From the NCBI GenBank assembly GCA_045635745.1, contig JAZTWG010000048.1:74544-138543 (forward strand): DNA of 64,000 nt. Direction: 5' to 3'. Source of the stretch: SIG78 sp045635745. Its GTDB lineage: Bacteria > Verrucomicrobiota > Lentisphaeria > Victivallales > Victivallaceae. The notes beneath the pieces are model-generated. The model was not told where the DNA came from. It saw only the letters and a list, made by a program, of their open reading frames with translations, and made no database searches. The position numbers and the translations under genes were made by a program. How positions within the stretch are numbered: the first letter of the stretch is position 1; each line of letters begins with the position of its first letter. Positions 50,142 to 60,100 of this stretch are shown in pieces.

Positions 50142-51458
50142 TTACCTGTTGCTTAAAGCAATTGCTTCGATTGCCGCATTGCCTTTGGGATTATAGCTGA
50201 AATGGCCCATATCGGGAATGCCGGTGATGGTCTTTTCTCTGGCAGGACAGGCGTTGAACGCCGCAAAAACATGCGCTGCGTGAAAATCAAACAAACCAAC
50301 TGAAATATGTATCGGGCAATTTATGCGCCGCATGAAAAATGCTCCGTCGATATAGTCAAACTTTTTGGCGATACCGGTAACATCTTTTTTCTGATAATAC
50401 GCACTTCTATAAGGATTGGGCCATGCGGATTCAACATTTTTCCGGAGCATGAATTCGGCACTGCCGACCATGGCGGGGATGCTGGGTGCCGCCAGCGTTA
50501 CATTTTTATCCAGAGCCGCGGCGGCAAGAGTCTGTATACCGCCCTGACTGCCGCCGGTAACCACAAGATCCTTGCCGTTCCACTCCGGCAGAGTGCGGAC
50601 ATATTCCAACGCCCGCACGGCCCGCAAAAACATGTAACAGAACATTTCGTAAAGTTTTCCGGCTCCCTGTTTGTAAGGATTGCGGGTTTTATCAGCAGTT
50701 ATATCCGCGTAATACTTTTGCGGTTTGCCGTTGGGTATACCGTGGGCATTTACATCGAATACAATGTACCCGGGCCGGATATTGGCAGTTGCCGAACGCA
50801 CCCCTGCTCCGTGATACTGAACCACAGCCGGATATTTGCGGGATTTATCTTTGGGAATGGTTATGATACCGGAAACCGGAGCGGGACCGGCGCAGGCGAT
50901 TTTCATATCATAGATCTCATAATCTTTATTGAGCGCAACTGTTTTTCCATAAGGTAATTTTTCCAGCACTTTGAGCGGAGTTCCGGCCAGTTCCGATTTT
51001 TTGGCATCCCAGAATTTATCGAAGTCGGCCGGCTCCTGCCGCATAATACGCTGTTTATCCGGATCGGCAAAAAATCCGATGCCGGAATTGCCCTTATAGT
51101 ATCCGCTGCTGCGGGAATTTTTAAAATTGAATCTGGTGTGGGGATTTGCCGGATCAAACAGCGCACAGCGTATATACGCGCGGCCGGGTTCTGTCATGGT
51201 TATATCTACTGAAAAAAGTTCATCGGCTGAAGTTTTGACCAAATGCGCCCCCTTGCCATCCTGCCACACAGTTGTATGCAGCATCAGCGAGTTGTCCAAC
51301 GCTTTGCCGTCTTTGAAAGCCTGAGCGGTAAGGGTAACTTTTTCGCCGCACTTGACAATGCCGTCTTCTCCGGCAGTGGATGTTACTTTGAGCTCGTAGA
51401 CCGCAAACAGCGCTGCCGGTGTCAACACGGCAAGCAGAGTCGATAAATATTTTTTCAT
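50142..51458 (-). CDS. Secreted acetylxylan esterase-like protein (AXE1 family)
   Basis: A 438-residue exported alpha/beta hydrolase. Signal peptide about 1-19 (LSTLLAVLTPAALFA), an N-terminal beta domain (about 20-125), then the PF05448 fold: VVQYHGAGV (oxyanion region), DLVVTGGSQGGIQTLAAA with the nucleophile Ser, SVGLFDFHAAH for the Asp position and IPDMGHFSYN for the His. It should remove acetyl groups from sugars outside the cytoplasm. Compared with the cytosolic relative at 20508 it has the extra N-terminal domain. GGAAAG precedes the ATG. Confidence 0.88.
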   Translation of the reverse strand: MKKYLSTLLAVLTPAALFAVYELKVTSTAGEDGIVKCGEKVTLTAQAFKDGKALDNSLMLHTTVWQDGKGAHLVKTSADELFSVDITMTEPGRAYIRCALFDPANPHTRFNFKNSRSSGYYKGNSGIGFFADPDKQRIMRQEPADFDKFWDAKKSELAGTPLKVLEKLPYGKTVALNKDYEIYDMKIACAGPAPVSGIITIPKDKSRKYPAVVQYHGAGVRSATANIRPGYIVFDVNAHGIPNGKPQKYYADITADKTRNPYKQGAGKLYEMFCYMFLRAVRALEYVRTLPEWNGKDLVVTGGSQGGIQTLAAAALDKNVTLAAPSIPAMVGSAEFMLRKNVESAWPNPYRSAYYQKKDVTGIAKKFDYIDGAFFMRRINCPIHISVGLFDFHAAHVFAAFNACPAREKTITGIPDMGHFSYNPKGNAAIEAIALSNR

Positions 51459-51652
51459 AAAAAACTTTCCGGGTTTATATTTTGGTATGGTTAAATATAT
51501 ATCCGGAAAAATATTTTACCAGTCAAAAGGCTGAAAAACATTTAACTGCAATAAAGTTTTGTCATTTACAAATTCATCATCATTTTGCCTCAAAGCCAAC
51601 GCGGCAGAGCAGCGCATCACACATTCCCGGTAAGGTGGAAAGAGGAAAAAAA

Positions 51653-52537
51653 TCAATGCCGGAAATTATTTTTGAGTTCATTGGCTTCCGGCGAATCGGC
51701 CCCCAATATCAGCGATGCCATTTCTATGGCGCTGCCATGAGCCCAATGTTTTTCACCATAGGCGAGCTTACTCAATTCTGTCCAGAGGATTTTCCGGCCA
51801 CTTTCCGGCGGTAGAGCCGGATCTTTGAGAATGAAAGGATTACGCCAGAAATTCCGGCCGATCATACTGCCGTCGAGTCCACACTCCAGACAAAGATTTT
51901 CCGCTTCGGCTGCACTTGCAATGTTGCCGTTGCCGAAAACCAGAGCATTTTTTATAAGTTTGCCGATATTTTTCAGCCGTTCTTCCCGCCCCGGCACCGA
52001 ACGGTACCCTTCTGCTGCAGTGCGGTAATGCAGAGTAAAGAGATCAACAGCTCCGGCGCTTTCCCACAACGGCAGAAAAGTTTCCGCTTCGGAAACTTCA
52101 GCAAAACCAAGCCGGGTCTTTACGCTCAAAAAACTGCCGCCTACCGCCTGTCGTACGGCAGCAAGTATTTCGGCTGTCTGCTGATAACTCCTCATTGCCG
52201 CCGCCCCTGCCCCGTGCCGGACAACCTGATGGCTCGGACAACCGCAATTCAAGTCTGTACCGCAGGCCCCGACTTCCAGACCGCGTCTGGCTGTTTCAGC
52301 CAATTTGGCCGGATCATTGCCCATGATCTGCAGAATAACACGATTTTTCTCCGGCATGAAAGGTGCCAGGAATCTCTTGAGTTCCTTATTTTTGGGCACA
52401 GTTTCCGAGACCCGGAAAAATGGCGTTACCCATACTTTTGAGAGTTCCAGCAAACAACACACTTCCATCACCGCCGGGCGCATGACCCCTTCCATCGGAG
52501 CGGGCAGAAGATTATAATTTTTCAAAAAATCCTTCAT
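51653..52537 (-). CDS. tRNA-dihydrouridine synthase
   Basis: A 294-residue flavoenzyme of the Dus family that reduces uridines in the tRNA D-loop. It starts with LLPAPMEGVMRPAVME (FMN loop), followed by QIMGNDPAKLAE, TDLNCGCPSHQVVRHGAGAA with the catalytic Cys of the NxGCP motif, LSVKTRLGF, LHYRTAAEGY and VFGNGNIAS. Length fits DusC-like proteins, slightly short at the C-terminal tRNA-binding domain. It is divergent from thiI, so two tRNA-modification genes share one intergenic region. Confidence 0.92.
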   Translation of the reverse strand: MKDFLKNYNLLPAPMEGVMRPAVMEVCCLLELSKVWVTPFFRVSETVPKNKELKRFLAPFMPEKNRVILQIMGNDPAKLAETARRGLEVGACGTDLNCGCPSHQVVRHGAGAAAMRSYQQTAEILAAVRQAVGGSFLSVKTRLGFAEVSEAETFLPLWESAGAVDLFTLHYRTAAEGYRSVPGREERLKNIGKLIKNALVFGNGNIASAAEAENLCLECGLDGSMIGRNFWRNPFILKDPALPPESGRKILWTELSKLAYGEKHWAHGSAIEMASLILGADSPEANELKNNFRH

Positions 52538-52659
52538 AGAGTTTCAAAGATAGCATAATTCCGGCAAAATTGCAAATTTTACGGGTTGCAGAATGCCGTC
52601 AATAGTGTATATTACATTAAATAACCGGATAAGTTTTATAATGGAGCAATGCCATAATT

Positions 52660-53919
52660 ATGTATAATGCTGTGATCTGCCGTTATCACGAAATCGCAAC
52701 CAAAGGCGACAACCGCTCATTTTTCGAGCGCACCATGCTGGAAAATCTCAAACGTATTCTGCGCGATGAATTCCCCGAACTGCGTTATCGCCGGGTACGC
52801 GGCAGACTTTATATGGAGTTTGCCGATAAACGCGATTTTACTGCCGGAGAACTTGAACGCGTCAGCGAACTGCTGAAACTGCGGGCGCTGGGGATCGAAA
52901 ACTTTTCGCCGGCGATCATTACAACTCCGGATATGGACAATATCAAGTCGATAGTCCAAACTGCCGGCGAAACCATTTTTCCGGCAGCCATTGCGGCGGC
53001 TCATAAAGATGAACGCACGCTGCGGTTCCGCATAAGAGCGCGGCGCAGCGATAAAAACTTCCCATTGCGCTCGCAGGAAATCGAAATAGCTTTGTGCAGT
53101 CTGCTCGGCGGCATCTACGGCCGGGAAAATCTCAAACTCGACCTCGACAATGCCGATATAACCGTAGGTGTGGAAGTCCGCGAAGAGCTGGCAATAATAT
53201 GGCTGGAAAGTTTTCCGGCTCCCGGCGGTTTGCCGGTGGGGTGCAACGACCGGACTCTGGCGCTGCTTTCGGGCGGCATCGACTCGCCGGTGGCATGTTA
53301 TCTGACCATGAAACGCGGCAGTCCGGTGGATTTTATCGGCTTCCACAGCGATCCATACACGCCACCGGAAACGGTGGACAAAGTCCAGCGGATAGCCGGT
53401 TATCTCAACACATTCCAACAGCCCGGCAGACTTTATATGGTCAATCTGGTGGAAATGCAGAAACTCATCCGCGATAACTGCAACCCCCGATACCGCACCG
53501 TACTCTACCGCCGGTTGATGTTCCGGATTGCCGAATACATTGCCCGCAAACGCAAACTCGGAGCGCTGCTTACCGGCGAATCGCTTGGTCAGGTGGCCAG
53601 CCAGACATTGGTGAACATGCACACCATCGGCAGCGCGGTAAATATGCTCATACTTCGCCCGCTGTGCGGACAGGATAAGATGGAAACGATCAGTATAGCG
53701 CAGAAAATCGGTACTTTTGAACTCTCCAAAGAACAGGTTCCGGATTCCTGCACCGTATTTGCGCCCGACCGCCCCTCCACCCGAGTGAGCGTGGAAGATG
53801 CCGAAGCCGAGGAAGCCAAGATCCCCGGCTATTACGAAATGCTCGAACGCCTTGCCGAAGAAGCTATAGAAGCAAACAAAGGCAGCAAAGGTTTTGAATA
53901 TACCCGGCAGACAATATAA
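52660..53919 (+). CDS. thiI: tRNA 4-thiouridine synthase ThiI (without rhodanese domain)
   Basis: A 419-residue enzyme with an N-terminal ferredoxin-like and THUMP domain (about 1-170), then the adenylation domain with PP-loop LLSGGIDSPVA (Ser204-Asp208 region) and GESLGQVASQTLVNM. It activates U8 of tRNA for thiolation, and in many bacteria also serves thiamine synthesis. The C-terminal rhodanese domain of E. coli ThiI is absent, as in Bacillus and many anaerobes. TATAAT at 52637-52642 puts the transcript start about ten bases before the ATG, so the leader is very short; GGAG at 52643 is too far to be a typical site. Confidence 0.95.
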   Translation: MYNAVICRYHEIATKGDNRSFFERTMLENLKRILRDEFPELRYRRVRGRLYMEFADKRDFTAGELERVSELLKLRALGIENFSPAIITTPDMDNIKSIVQTAGETIFPAAIAAAHKDERTLRFRIRARRSDKNFPLRSQEIEIALCSLLGGIYGRENLKLDLDNADITVGVEVREELAIIWLESFPAPGGLPVGCNDRTLALLSGGIDSPVACYLTMKRGSPVDFIGFHSDPYTPPETVDKVQRIAGYLNTFQQPGRLYMVNLVEMQKLIRDNCNPRYRTVLYRRLMFRIAEYIARKRKLGALLTGESLGQVASQTLVNMHTIGSAVNMLILRPLCGQDKMETISIAQKIGTFELSKEQVPDSCTVFAPDRPSTRVSVEDAEAEEAKIPGYYEMLERLAEEAIEANKGSKGFEYTRQTI

Positions 53920-53965
53920 CAATAAAGATTTTTACATATAACCACAAACAGAGGATAAACAGATT

Positions 53966-55144
53966 ATGTTTGAAAAATTCATTGAACGCTACGAAAATAC
54001 ACTGGTAAATGATGTGATCCCATTTTGGGAAAAGAATTGCATCGACAAGGAATACGGCGGTTATTTCACCAGCCTTGACCGCGACGGCAGCGTTTACGAT
54101 TACAACAAATATATGTGGATGCAGTGGCGTATTGTTTATATGTTCGGAGAATTTTATGCCTCCGAATATAAAAAGGAAAACTTCCTCAAGATCGCCAGTG
54201 ACGGCTTTGACTTCCTTTACAGCAAAGGCCGGGCTGAAGACGGCTCCTACTATTTTGCTTTGAACCGCGCCGGTGAACCGATCATTTCTCAGTACAATGT
54301 CTTTTCCGACTGCTTTGCGGCAATGGGCGCTGCTGAAATGTACCGTGCCACCGGCGATAAAAAGTATTATAATGCCGCCAAAGAAGCTATGGACAGCTAC
54401 CTTGTGCGCGTAAAAAGCGGCAATCCCGCCGGGTGCTGGAACAAAAGCATGCCTGCCCGCCAGAGCTATCAGGCGCTCGGACACTATATGATGATCGCCA
54501 ATCTGGCGCTGGTCATGAAACGTGGTCTGGGCGTAAGCGACTACGACAAAGCCGGTCAGGAAGCGCTGGATCTGGTGCTGGATAAATTCTGGAACGAAGA
54601 ATATCAGGTGGTATTTGAAAATATCCTGCCCGATGGCAGTTTTGACCTCGAAAGCTGTCAGGGCCGTATGCTCAACCCCGGGCATGTACTCGAAGCCATG
54701 TGGTTCATGCTCGATTACATGAATGAAATGGGCAACACCAGCCGTCAGGCTGAAGTACTCAAGATCATCGAGGCCACGCTGAACTTCGGTTGGGATAAGG
54801 AATACGGCGGTATTTTTTACTTTATGGATGTACTCGGCAAGCCGCATCTGGAACTCCAGCACGATATGAAACTCTGGTGGGTGCACAACGAAGCGATCAT
54901 CGCCTGCCTGTACGCATACAAAGTTACCCGCGACGAAAAATATCTCAACTGGTTCTATAAACTCGATGATTGGACCTGGAGCCACTTCCCCGACCCGGAA
55001 TATGGCGAATGGTTTGCCTATCTCAACCGCCGCGGCGAGCCGACCCATATGCTCAAGGGCGGCAAATGGAAAACGTTCTTCCATCTGCCCCGCTGCCTCT
55101 TTATGTCGGCAAAACTCATGAAAGAAATCGATGCGGTAAAATAA
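53966..55144 (+). CDS. N-acylglucosamine 2-epimerase (AGE) family protein
   Basis: A 392-residue (alpha/alpha)6 barrel epimerase. Conserved parts are DKEYGGYFTSLDRDG, MWMQWRIVYMFGEFY, LNPGHVLEAMWFML (catalytic His region), LWWVHNEAIIA (second catalytic His) and KWKTFFHLPR. AGE proteins interconvert N-acetylglucosamine and N-acetylmannosamine, or unmodified sugars such as cellobiose or mannose. Lack of a signal peptide indicates a cytosolic role. GAGGAT lies upstream. It is followed after 21 bases by an isomerase gene, together a sugar-interconversion pair. Confidence 0.9.
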   Translation: MFEKFIERYENTLVNDVIPFWEKNCIDKEYGGYFTSLDRDGSVYDYNKYMWMQWRIVYMFGEFYASEYKKENFLKIASDGFDFLYSKGRAEDGSYYFALNRAGEPIISQYNVFSDCFAAMGAAEMYRATGDKKYYNAAKEAMDSYLVRVKSGNPAGCWNKSMPARQSYQALGHYMMIANLALVMKRGLGVSDYDKAGQEALDLVLDKFWNEEYQVVFENILPDGSFDLESCQGRMLNPGHVLEAMWFMLDYMNEMGNTSRQAEVLKIIEATLNFGWDKEYGGIFYFMDVLGKPHLELQHDMKLWWVHNEAIIACLYAYKVTRDEKYLNWFYKLDDWTWSHFPDPEYGEWFAYLNRRGEPTHMLKGGKWKTFFHLPRCLFMSAKLMKEIDAVK

Positions 55145-55165
55145 TCAATCCGGGAGGATAAACAA

Positions 55166-56029
55166 ATGAAATTTTCTATCAACACCAATGCGCTCCGTAA
55201 AAAGTGCACCATTGAAGAAATCGTGAAAATCGCCCTCGATGCCGGAGTTCAGGGTATTGAATGGGGTCTGGGCCCGATCGACGATGTGGCAAAAGAGACC
55301 GTCCTCATGCGTAAAGCCACCGAAGATGCCGGCTTGGAAGTCGTAAGTTATATCAACGGTGGCAAACTCTGGAAAACCGACGAGATCCGCCGTTACAGCG
55401 AAGCCGTTGCCGCCGGCGGCGGTCATATTCTGCGTGTGGCACACCCCTGGTTTGCCTACAACTACGATGAAGCGGTGCATCAGCCCGATAACTACATGAC
55501 TCTGGTGGAAATGAGCCGCGAAGGTCTGGCTGAACTCATGGATCTCGGTAAAGAATACAATATGCGCTATGTACTGGAAACTCATGATGCCTCGTGTTTT
55601 GCTTCGCCGCTGGCTGTGCCGTGGATCCTTAAAGATTTCGATTCCAAATACTGCGGGGTGATCTATGACCCGGCAAACACCATGCTCGAAGGCTTTGTCC
55701 GTCCCCGCGGCGCGGTGGAAATCATGGGCGACTACATAGCCTATATTCACGCCAAAAACATTGCTTTTGTAGAAAAAATCGACGAAAACGGCAAACACAT
55801 CTTCTCCCGTCAGCGCCGTACAGTTGATACGGGTATGCTCGACTATGTGGAACTGATGTTTGCGTTGAAAATGCACAACTGGCACGGATTTTTCTCATTC
55901 GAAGAATTTGTTACGCCGGAGCCGTCGCAAGTGGCAGAAGAAGTCCGCAAAGGTATCGAGCACCTGAAAAAGTGCCGCGAAGCAGCGCATGATGCTCCTT
56001 GCGAACCATTTGTAAGTTACAACCGGTAA
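55166..56029 (+). CDS. Sugar phosphate isomerase/epimerase TIM barrel
   Basis: A 287-residue xylose-isomerase-like TIM barrel (PF01261). Metal-binding residues are visible in YVLETHDASCF (Glu), GVIYDPANTMLEGF (Asp), IAYIHAKNIAF (His) and FSFEEFVTPEPS (Glu). Such proteins isomerise ketoses or act on inositol derivatives. A strong GGGAGGATAA site precedes the ATG. It is the second gene of a unit with the AGE-family epimerase; the following 213 bases contain an inverted repeat and probably a break in transcription. Confidence 0.84.
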   Translation: MKFSINTNALRKKCTIEEIVKIALDAGVQGIEWGLGPIDDVAKETVLMRKATEDAGLEVVSYINGGKLWKTDEIRRYSEAVAAGGGHILRVAHPWFAYNYDEAVHQPDNYMTLVEMSREGLAELMDLGKEYNMRYVLETHDASCFASPLAVPWILKDFDSKYCGVIYDPANTMLEGFVRPRGAVEIMGDYIAYIHAKNIAFVEKIDENGKHIFSRQRRTVDTGMLDYVELMFALKMHNWHGFFSFEEFVTPEPSQVAEEVRKGIEHLKKCREAAHDAPCEPFVSYNR

Positions 56030-56093
56030 AGTGTGAATACCGCAGTTCGCGGCAAAAAGCAATAAAAGCCGTCATAAGGATGGCCGGATAAAT

Positions 56094-56181
56094 ATATACC
56101 GTTCTGAATGATCGTATTTTTCTATTTTTGATACAAATTATCATCAGAAACATATTGCAATATCATTCATGAACGGTATAT
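56094..56181. repeat. Long inverted repeat, possible miniature element
   Basis: Arms 56094-56112 and 56162-56181 are complementary over 17 pairs (ATATACCGTTC and AATGAT against ATCATT and GAACGGTATAT) apart from a small mismatched bulge, enclosing 49 A/T-rich bases. The flanks are A/T-rich. It may be a small non-autonomous element or a weak terminator after the isomerase gene. Confidence 0.45.
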
Positions 56182-56242
56182 TAATTCCTTGAGAATTTTT
56201 TTACTTAAACAAAAACAGCAAACACATCCCCAAGGAGCTACT

Positions 56243-57139
56243 ATGATCAAAAGAAGTCTTTTTCTGCTGATGGCAATATTGCTGACAGCACCGTTGCTGC
56301 GTGCTGCGGAACCGGCAGCGGCATTACGCCGGCAGGCATTTTACCGCGAATGCAGCGCCAATACCGGCAAAGCAGCAGATTATCTTAAAGACAAAGATCC
56401 GGAAATCCGGCGCTATGCCCTTTATCTTTACATCAAAAAACACGGCATTAAAGCAGTTGAACAAATCAAAACTGCCGTTACCGACAGCGATGTGCAAGTG
56501 CGCATGACCGCCGTTTCGGCACTTTGCAGTCTTGCCCGCAACGATGCCAGTTTGAACAATCTTCTGCTCAAGATTGCTTCGGATGATCCGGAACTTGCCA
56601 TCCGCGAACTGGCCGGCAAAGCCAGCTGGCCCTTCAAACGCGATATTCTGCTTATCCGCAACAATCCCGGCTGGGACCACGAAGTTATTACCCTAAAACG
56701 CTGGAAAATCGATGATTCCAACTGGAAATTCATTACCGACCCCGGCGCCAAGGGCCATACAGATAAATTCAAATATTTTGCCAGAAAGCTGAATGAAAAA
56801 AAGTGGAGCCCCATCAAATACGGCTACTGGGAAGATCAGAGTTTTGAAGATTACGACGGCATCGCCTGGTACCGTATCCGCTTCACCATGCCTCCCCAAG
56901 TGGATCACAATGCTTTTGAACTGCACTTTTCCGGCGTGGACGAAAGCGCATGGGTCTGGCTCAACGGCGTTTACCTCGGCAGTCATGATATCGGAGTGGC
57001 CGGACATAACAAGCATTTTGCCGTAGACGGCACCAAAGAAGTCAGGTTCGGCGAAGAAAATCTGCTGGTCGTGCGGGTGAAAGATACCAGTGCTGCCGGT
57101 GGTATCTGGCGCGCTATCCACGCTGAAATATTGAAGTGA
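56243..57139 (+). CDS. Secreted HEAT-repeat plus sugar-binding-domain protein
   Basis: A 298-residue exported protein. Signal peptide about 1-21 (LFLLMAILLTAPLLRA), a short HEAT-like helical array (about 35-130; DPEIRRYALYLYIKKHG, DSDVQVRMTAVSALCSLA), then a jelly roll of the GH2 sugar-binding type (about 145-298; IAWYRIRFTMPPQV, FSGVDESAWVWLNGVYLG). There is no catalytic domain, so it is probably a binding or adaptor protein for a glycan. AAGGAG lies 7 bases before the ATG at 56243; a longer frame upstream would bury the signal peptide. The next gene, a giant glycosidase-like protein, starts 23 bases on. Confidence 0.82.
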   Translation: MIKRSLFLLMAILLTAPLLRAAEPAAALRRQAFYRECSANTGKAADYLKDKDPEIRRYALYLYIKKHGIKAVEQIKTAVTDSDVQVRMTAVSALCSLARNDASLNNLLLKIASDDPELAIRELAGKASWPFKRDILLIRNNPGWDHEVITLKRWKIDDSNWKFITDPGAKGHTDKFKYFARKLNEKKWSPIKYGYWEDQSFEDYDGIAWYRIRFTMPPQVDHNAFELHFSGVDESAWVWLNGVYLGSHDIGVAGHNKHFAVDGTKEVRFGEENLLVVRVKDTSAAGGIWRAIHAEILK

Positions 57140-57162
57140 ATACAATAAAAAGGGATATAATC

Positions 57163-60100
57163 ATGAAAAAACTTGTTTTTATTGCATCATTCGCCGCTGC
57201 ATTTACCACACTTACTGCCGCGACCATTGCCGAATGGGATTTCTCCAAATCGCTGAAATCCGCCGATGGCAAATTCGAACTCAAGGCAAGAAATACCGAT
57301 TTTGTAAAACCGACCGCAGAGGGCATGCAGTTTTCCGCCCCTGCAAAGGATATCGATGCCGGCCTGACGGCAATAAAGCGCTATCAGGAATTAACTCCGG
57401 CTGGGGCTTTTGAGCTGGAAATCACCTTTAAGCCGGATTTCAATAAATTTTCGCCCAACACCAAACGCAAAGAAGCCGTTATTTTTGACAGCAAATATTA
57501 TTTCAACACCAAACCCGGCAGTAAAAAAGCGCTGAATTCCGGTTTTCTGGTCCGCTTGCGCTTCGCAAAAAACGCCATGCAGCCAAGCGTGTTTTTCGGT
57601 TATGGCGACCACACCAGACAGGTTGCCGGTAAATGGTTGAAAAATGCCGGCAATACATTCCACACGCTGAAAATAGCCTATGATCCAGCCGGTTTCGCCA
57701 CCTTTAACTGGGATAATAAAATCAAAGAAACCGTTGAATTTGAAGGCGGCAGAATTGCTCCTGCCGTCCGGGCGGTGGTCATTGGTGACCGCATAAGCTC
57801 CACGCGCAGTCCGTTTGCCGGTATTATCAGCAAAGTGGTTCTGCGTACCGTTGAACCGGTCAAAGCCAAACAAATAGAAATGACTGATGCCAATCAGAAT
57901 ATACCAGTCAAACCGGTTCTGCAGCCAATGCCTGCCGGATACAAGAACATTGCAGAATGGAATTTTGACGGCAATTTGCAGACCACTACCAAAAAAAATG
58001 AGCTCAAACTCCGCGGAGCCACCAAACTGGTCAAAGCCGGCAAATCCGGAGCCCTGGCAATCAACGCTCCGGCAAAAAGCATCAACAACAAAGCTTCCGG
58101 CGGCGAAGTCAAAGGTGGAGCCAAACTGCTTTCGCCGAGCGGGAAATTCCGTTTGCAAATGCTCGTCATGCTCGATGAAAAGCAGCATGTTGTGCATAAG
58201 GGACGGGAAGCAATGCTGCTTTTTGACAGCAAATATCAGGAATCTAAAGAACACAAAGGTTTTATGCTCGAACTGATCGATAAGGGGGATGGAGCTTACC
58301 GATTGACCGCCAACATCGGGTTCGGCAAAAAAAGTTCTTATGCCAACAGCAGTATATTCTGCATGGATTTCGGCAAATGGTATGATTTGGCTGTTGATTC
58401 AGATGCCGAAGGTACAGTCCGGTTCTTCTGCAACGGCAAGGCAATCGGCAGTGCGCCCGTGCATTACGGAGCACTGGAACCGGCCAAACGCACGCCGGTT
58501 TTCGGCGACCGCATCAGTTCAGGACACCGTCCGTTTGAAGGTTTCATCGGCGCTGTACGCATGTCGGCGGCTCCGGCGGCTGATTTCAGCGTTATCCGCA
58601 ATTACACCAAACGCGGTTCATTCATCCGCGGAGAAAAAGATAAAAAACTTTACTTTAATGTGTACACCCGCAAACAGGCATCAAAAAATCTGCTGGTAAA
58701 TGTTTCTTCGATTTGCGGCTTCAAAAAAGATTTTGTTATTGAAGAACTCAAACCGGAAAATCCCGCTGAATTCGCATTGGATATCAACACCACACTGCTG
58801 CCGGGGAACTACGCTTTTGATGTAAAACTCAGTGATAATTCCGGCAAAATTCTGGCCGCGAATCAGATAAACTATTACATCTCCGAAGGTAAAACGCCGA
58901 ATTTCCCGCTGATGATGTGGGGCAGCGATATAACCAGCCGTCTCAAAGATGCCGGCTTTACTCATACCAACGCCGGATTTACTCCGATTTCCGGCGAATA
59001 CAGCCCTGCCAACAAGATTTCGATGATCAATTCGCTGGATAAAGCATTGCAAAATGGTATATGGCTCTGGGAACGGGTCTCGCCCAAATACCGCTTTATA
59101 ACCAAAAATCGCTTCCTGCGCACCAACAAAGAAGGCAAAACATGGAAAGCACTGGAAGCCTCAAATCCTGAAGTAGTCGCCGAATATCAGCGTGTGGCAA
59201 TCGCTACAGCAAAGTCGCTGGGCGAACACCCCGCCTGGACCGGTGTGCTTTCCAACAGCGAGATCCGCGGCAACAGCAATTTGAGCTGGGGCAGTCAGGA
59301 ACCGGAAAACTTCCGCAAAGAAGCCGGTTTTGCAATTCCCCAAGGCATCACCGGCCGTTCCCCGCTGCCGCATACACTTATTGATGATTTCCCGTGGGAC
59401 AGAGTCATCAAACGCAATTCTCCGGAGATGATCTTCTACCGCTGGATATGGAAAAAAGGCGATGGCTGGAACCCGCTGCATACCGCTATAACCGAAGCGT
59501 ATCACAGCGTTATCAAACGCGATAACTTCCTGACTTTCTACGACCCCGTCACCCGCGTGCCCCCGCTGTGGGGTTCCGGCGGCAGAGTCGATGCCATCAA
59601 CCAGTGGACCTACACCAATCCCGACCCGATAAAAATCGGTCAGGCTACTGACGAAGTTATTGCCATGGCAGATGGCGCGCCCGGTCAGAAAATTTACAGC
59701 ATGACTCAAGCTATCTGGTACCGCAGTCAGGTGGCGCCCAAACATGAAAAACTTGCCAATGCTCCCGAGTGGGTTGCTCTGGAGCCCAACGGCAACTATA
59801 TAAGTATTCCGGAAGATGCCTTGAGTATTGCTTTGTGGAGCAAAATCAGCCGCCGTCTTGACGGAATCATGTATCATGGTTCCGGTTCGCTGCTGACCAG
59901 GGGAATGACCGGGGGATACCGTTTGACCGATCGCCGTGCCGCCAAACGCCTTGCCAAGCTCAATAAAGAAGTTATTCTGCCGCTGGGTGCGATCCTGCCC
60001 AAAGTGCAGGAACGCCCCGCAGAAGTGGCGATATTGGAAAGTTTTGCCTCGGCGCTCTACGCCTCCAAACACTTTTCCTCGGGCTGGAGCCGCAACTGGG

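Noticed and set aside
53094..53477. A plus-strand 127-codon frame inside thiI
   Set aside because: It is a shifted frame within a gene whose PP-loop and THUMP regions are plainly in the other frame.
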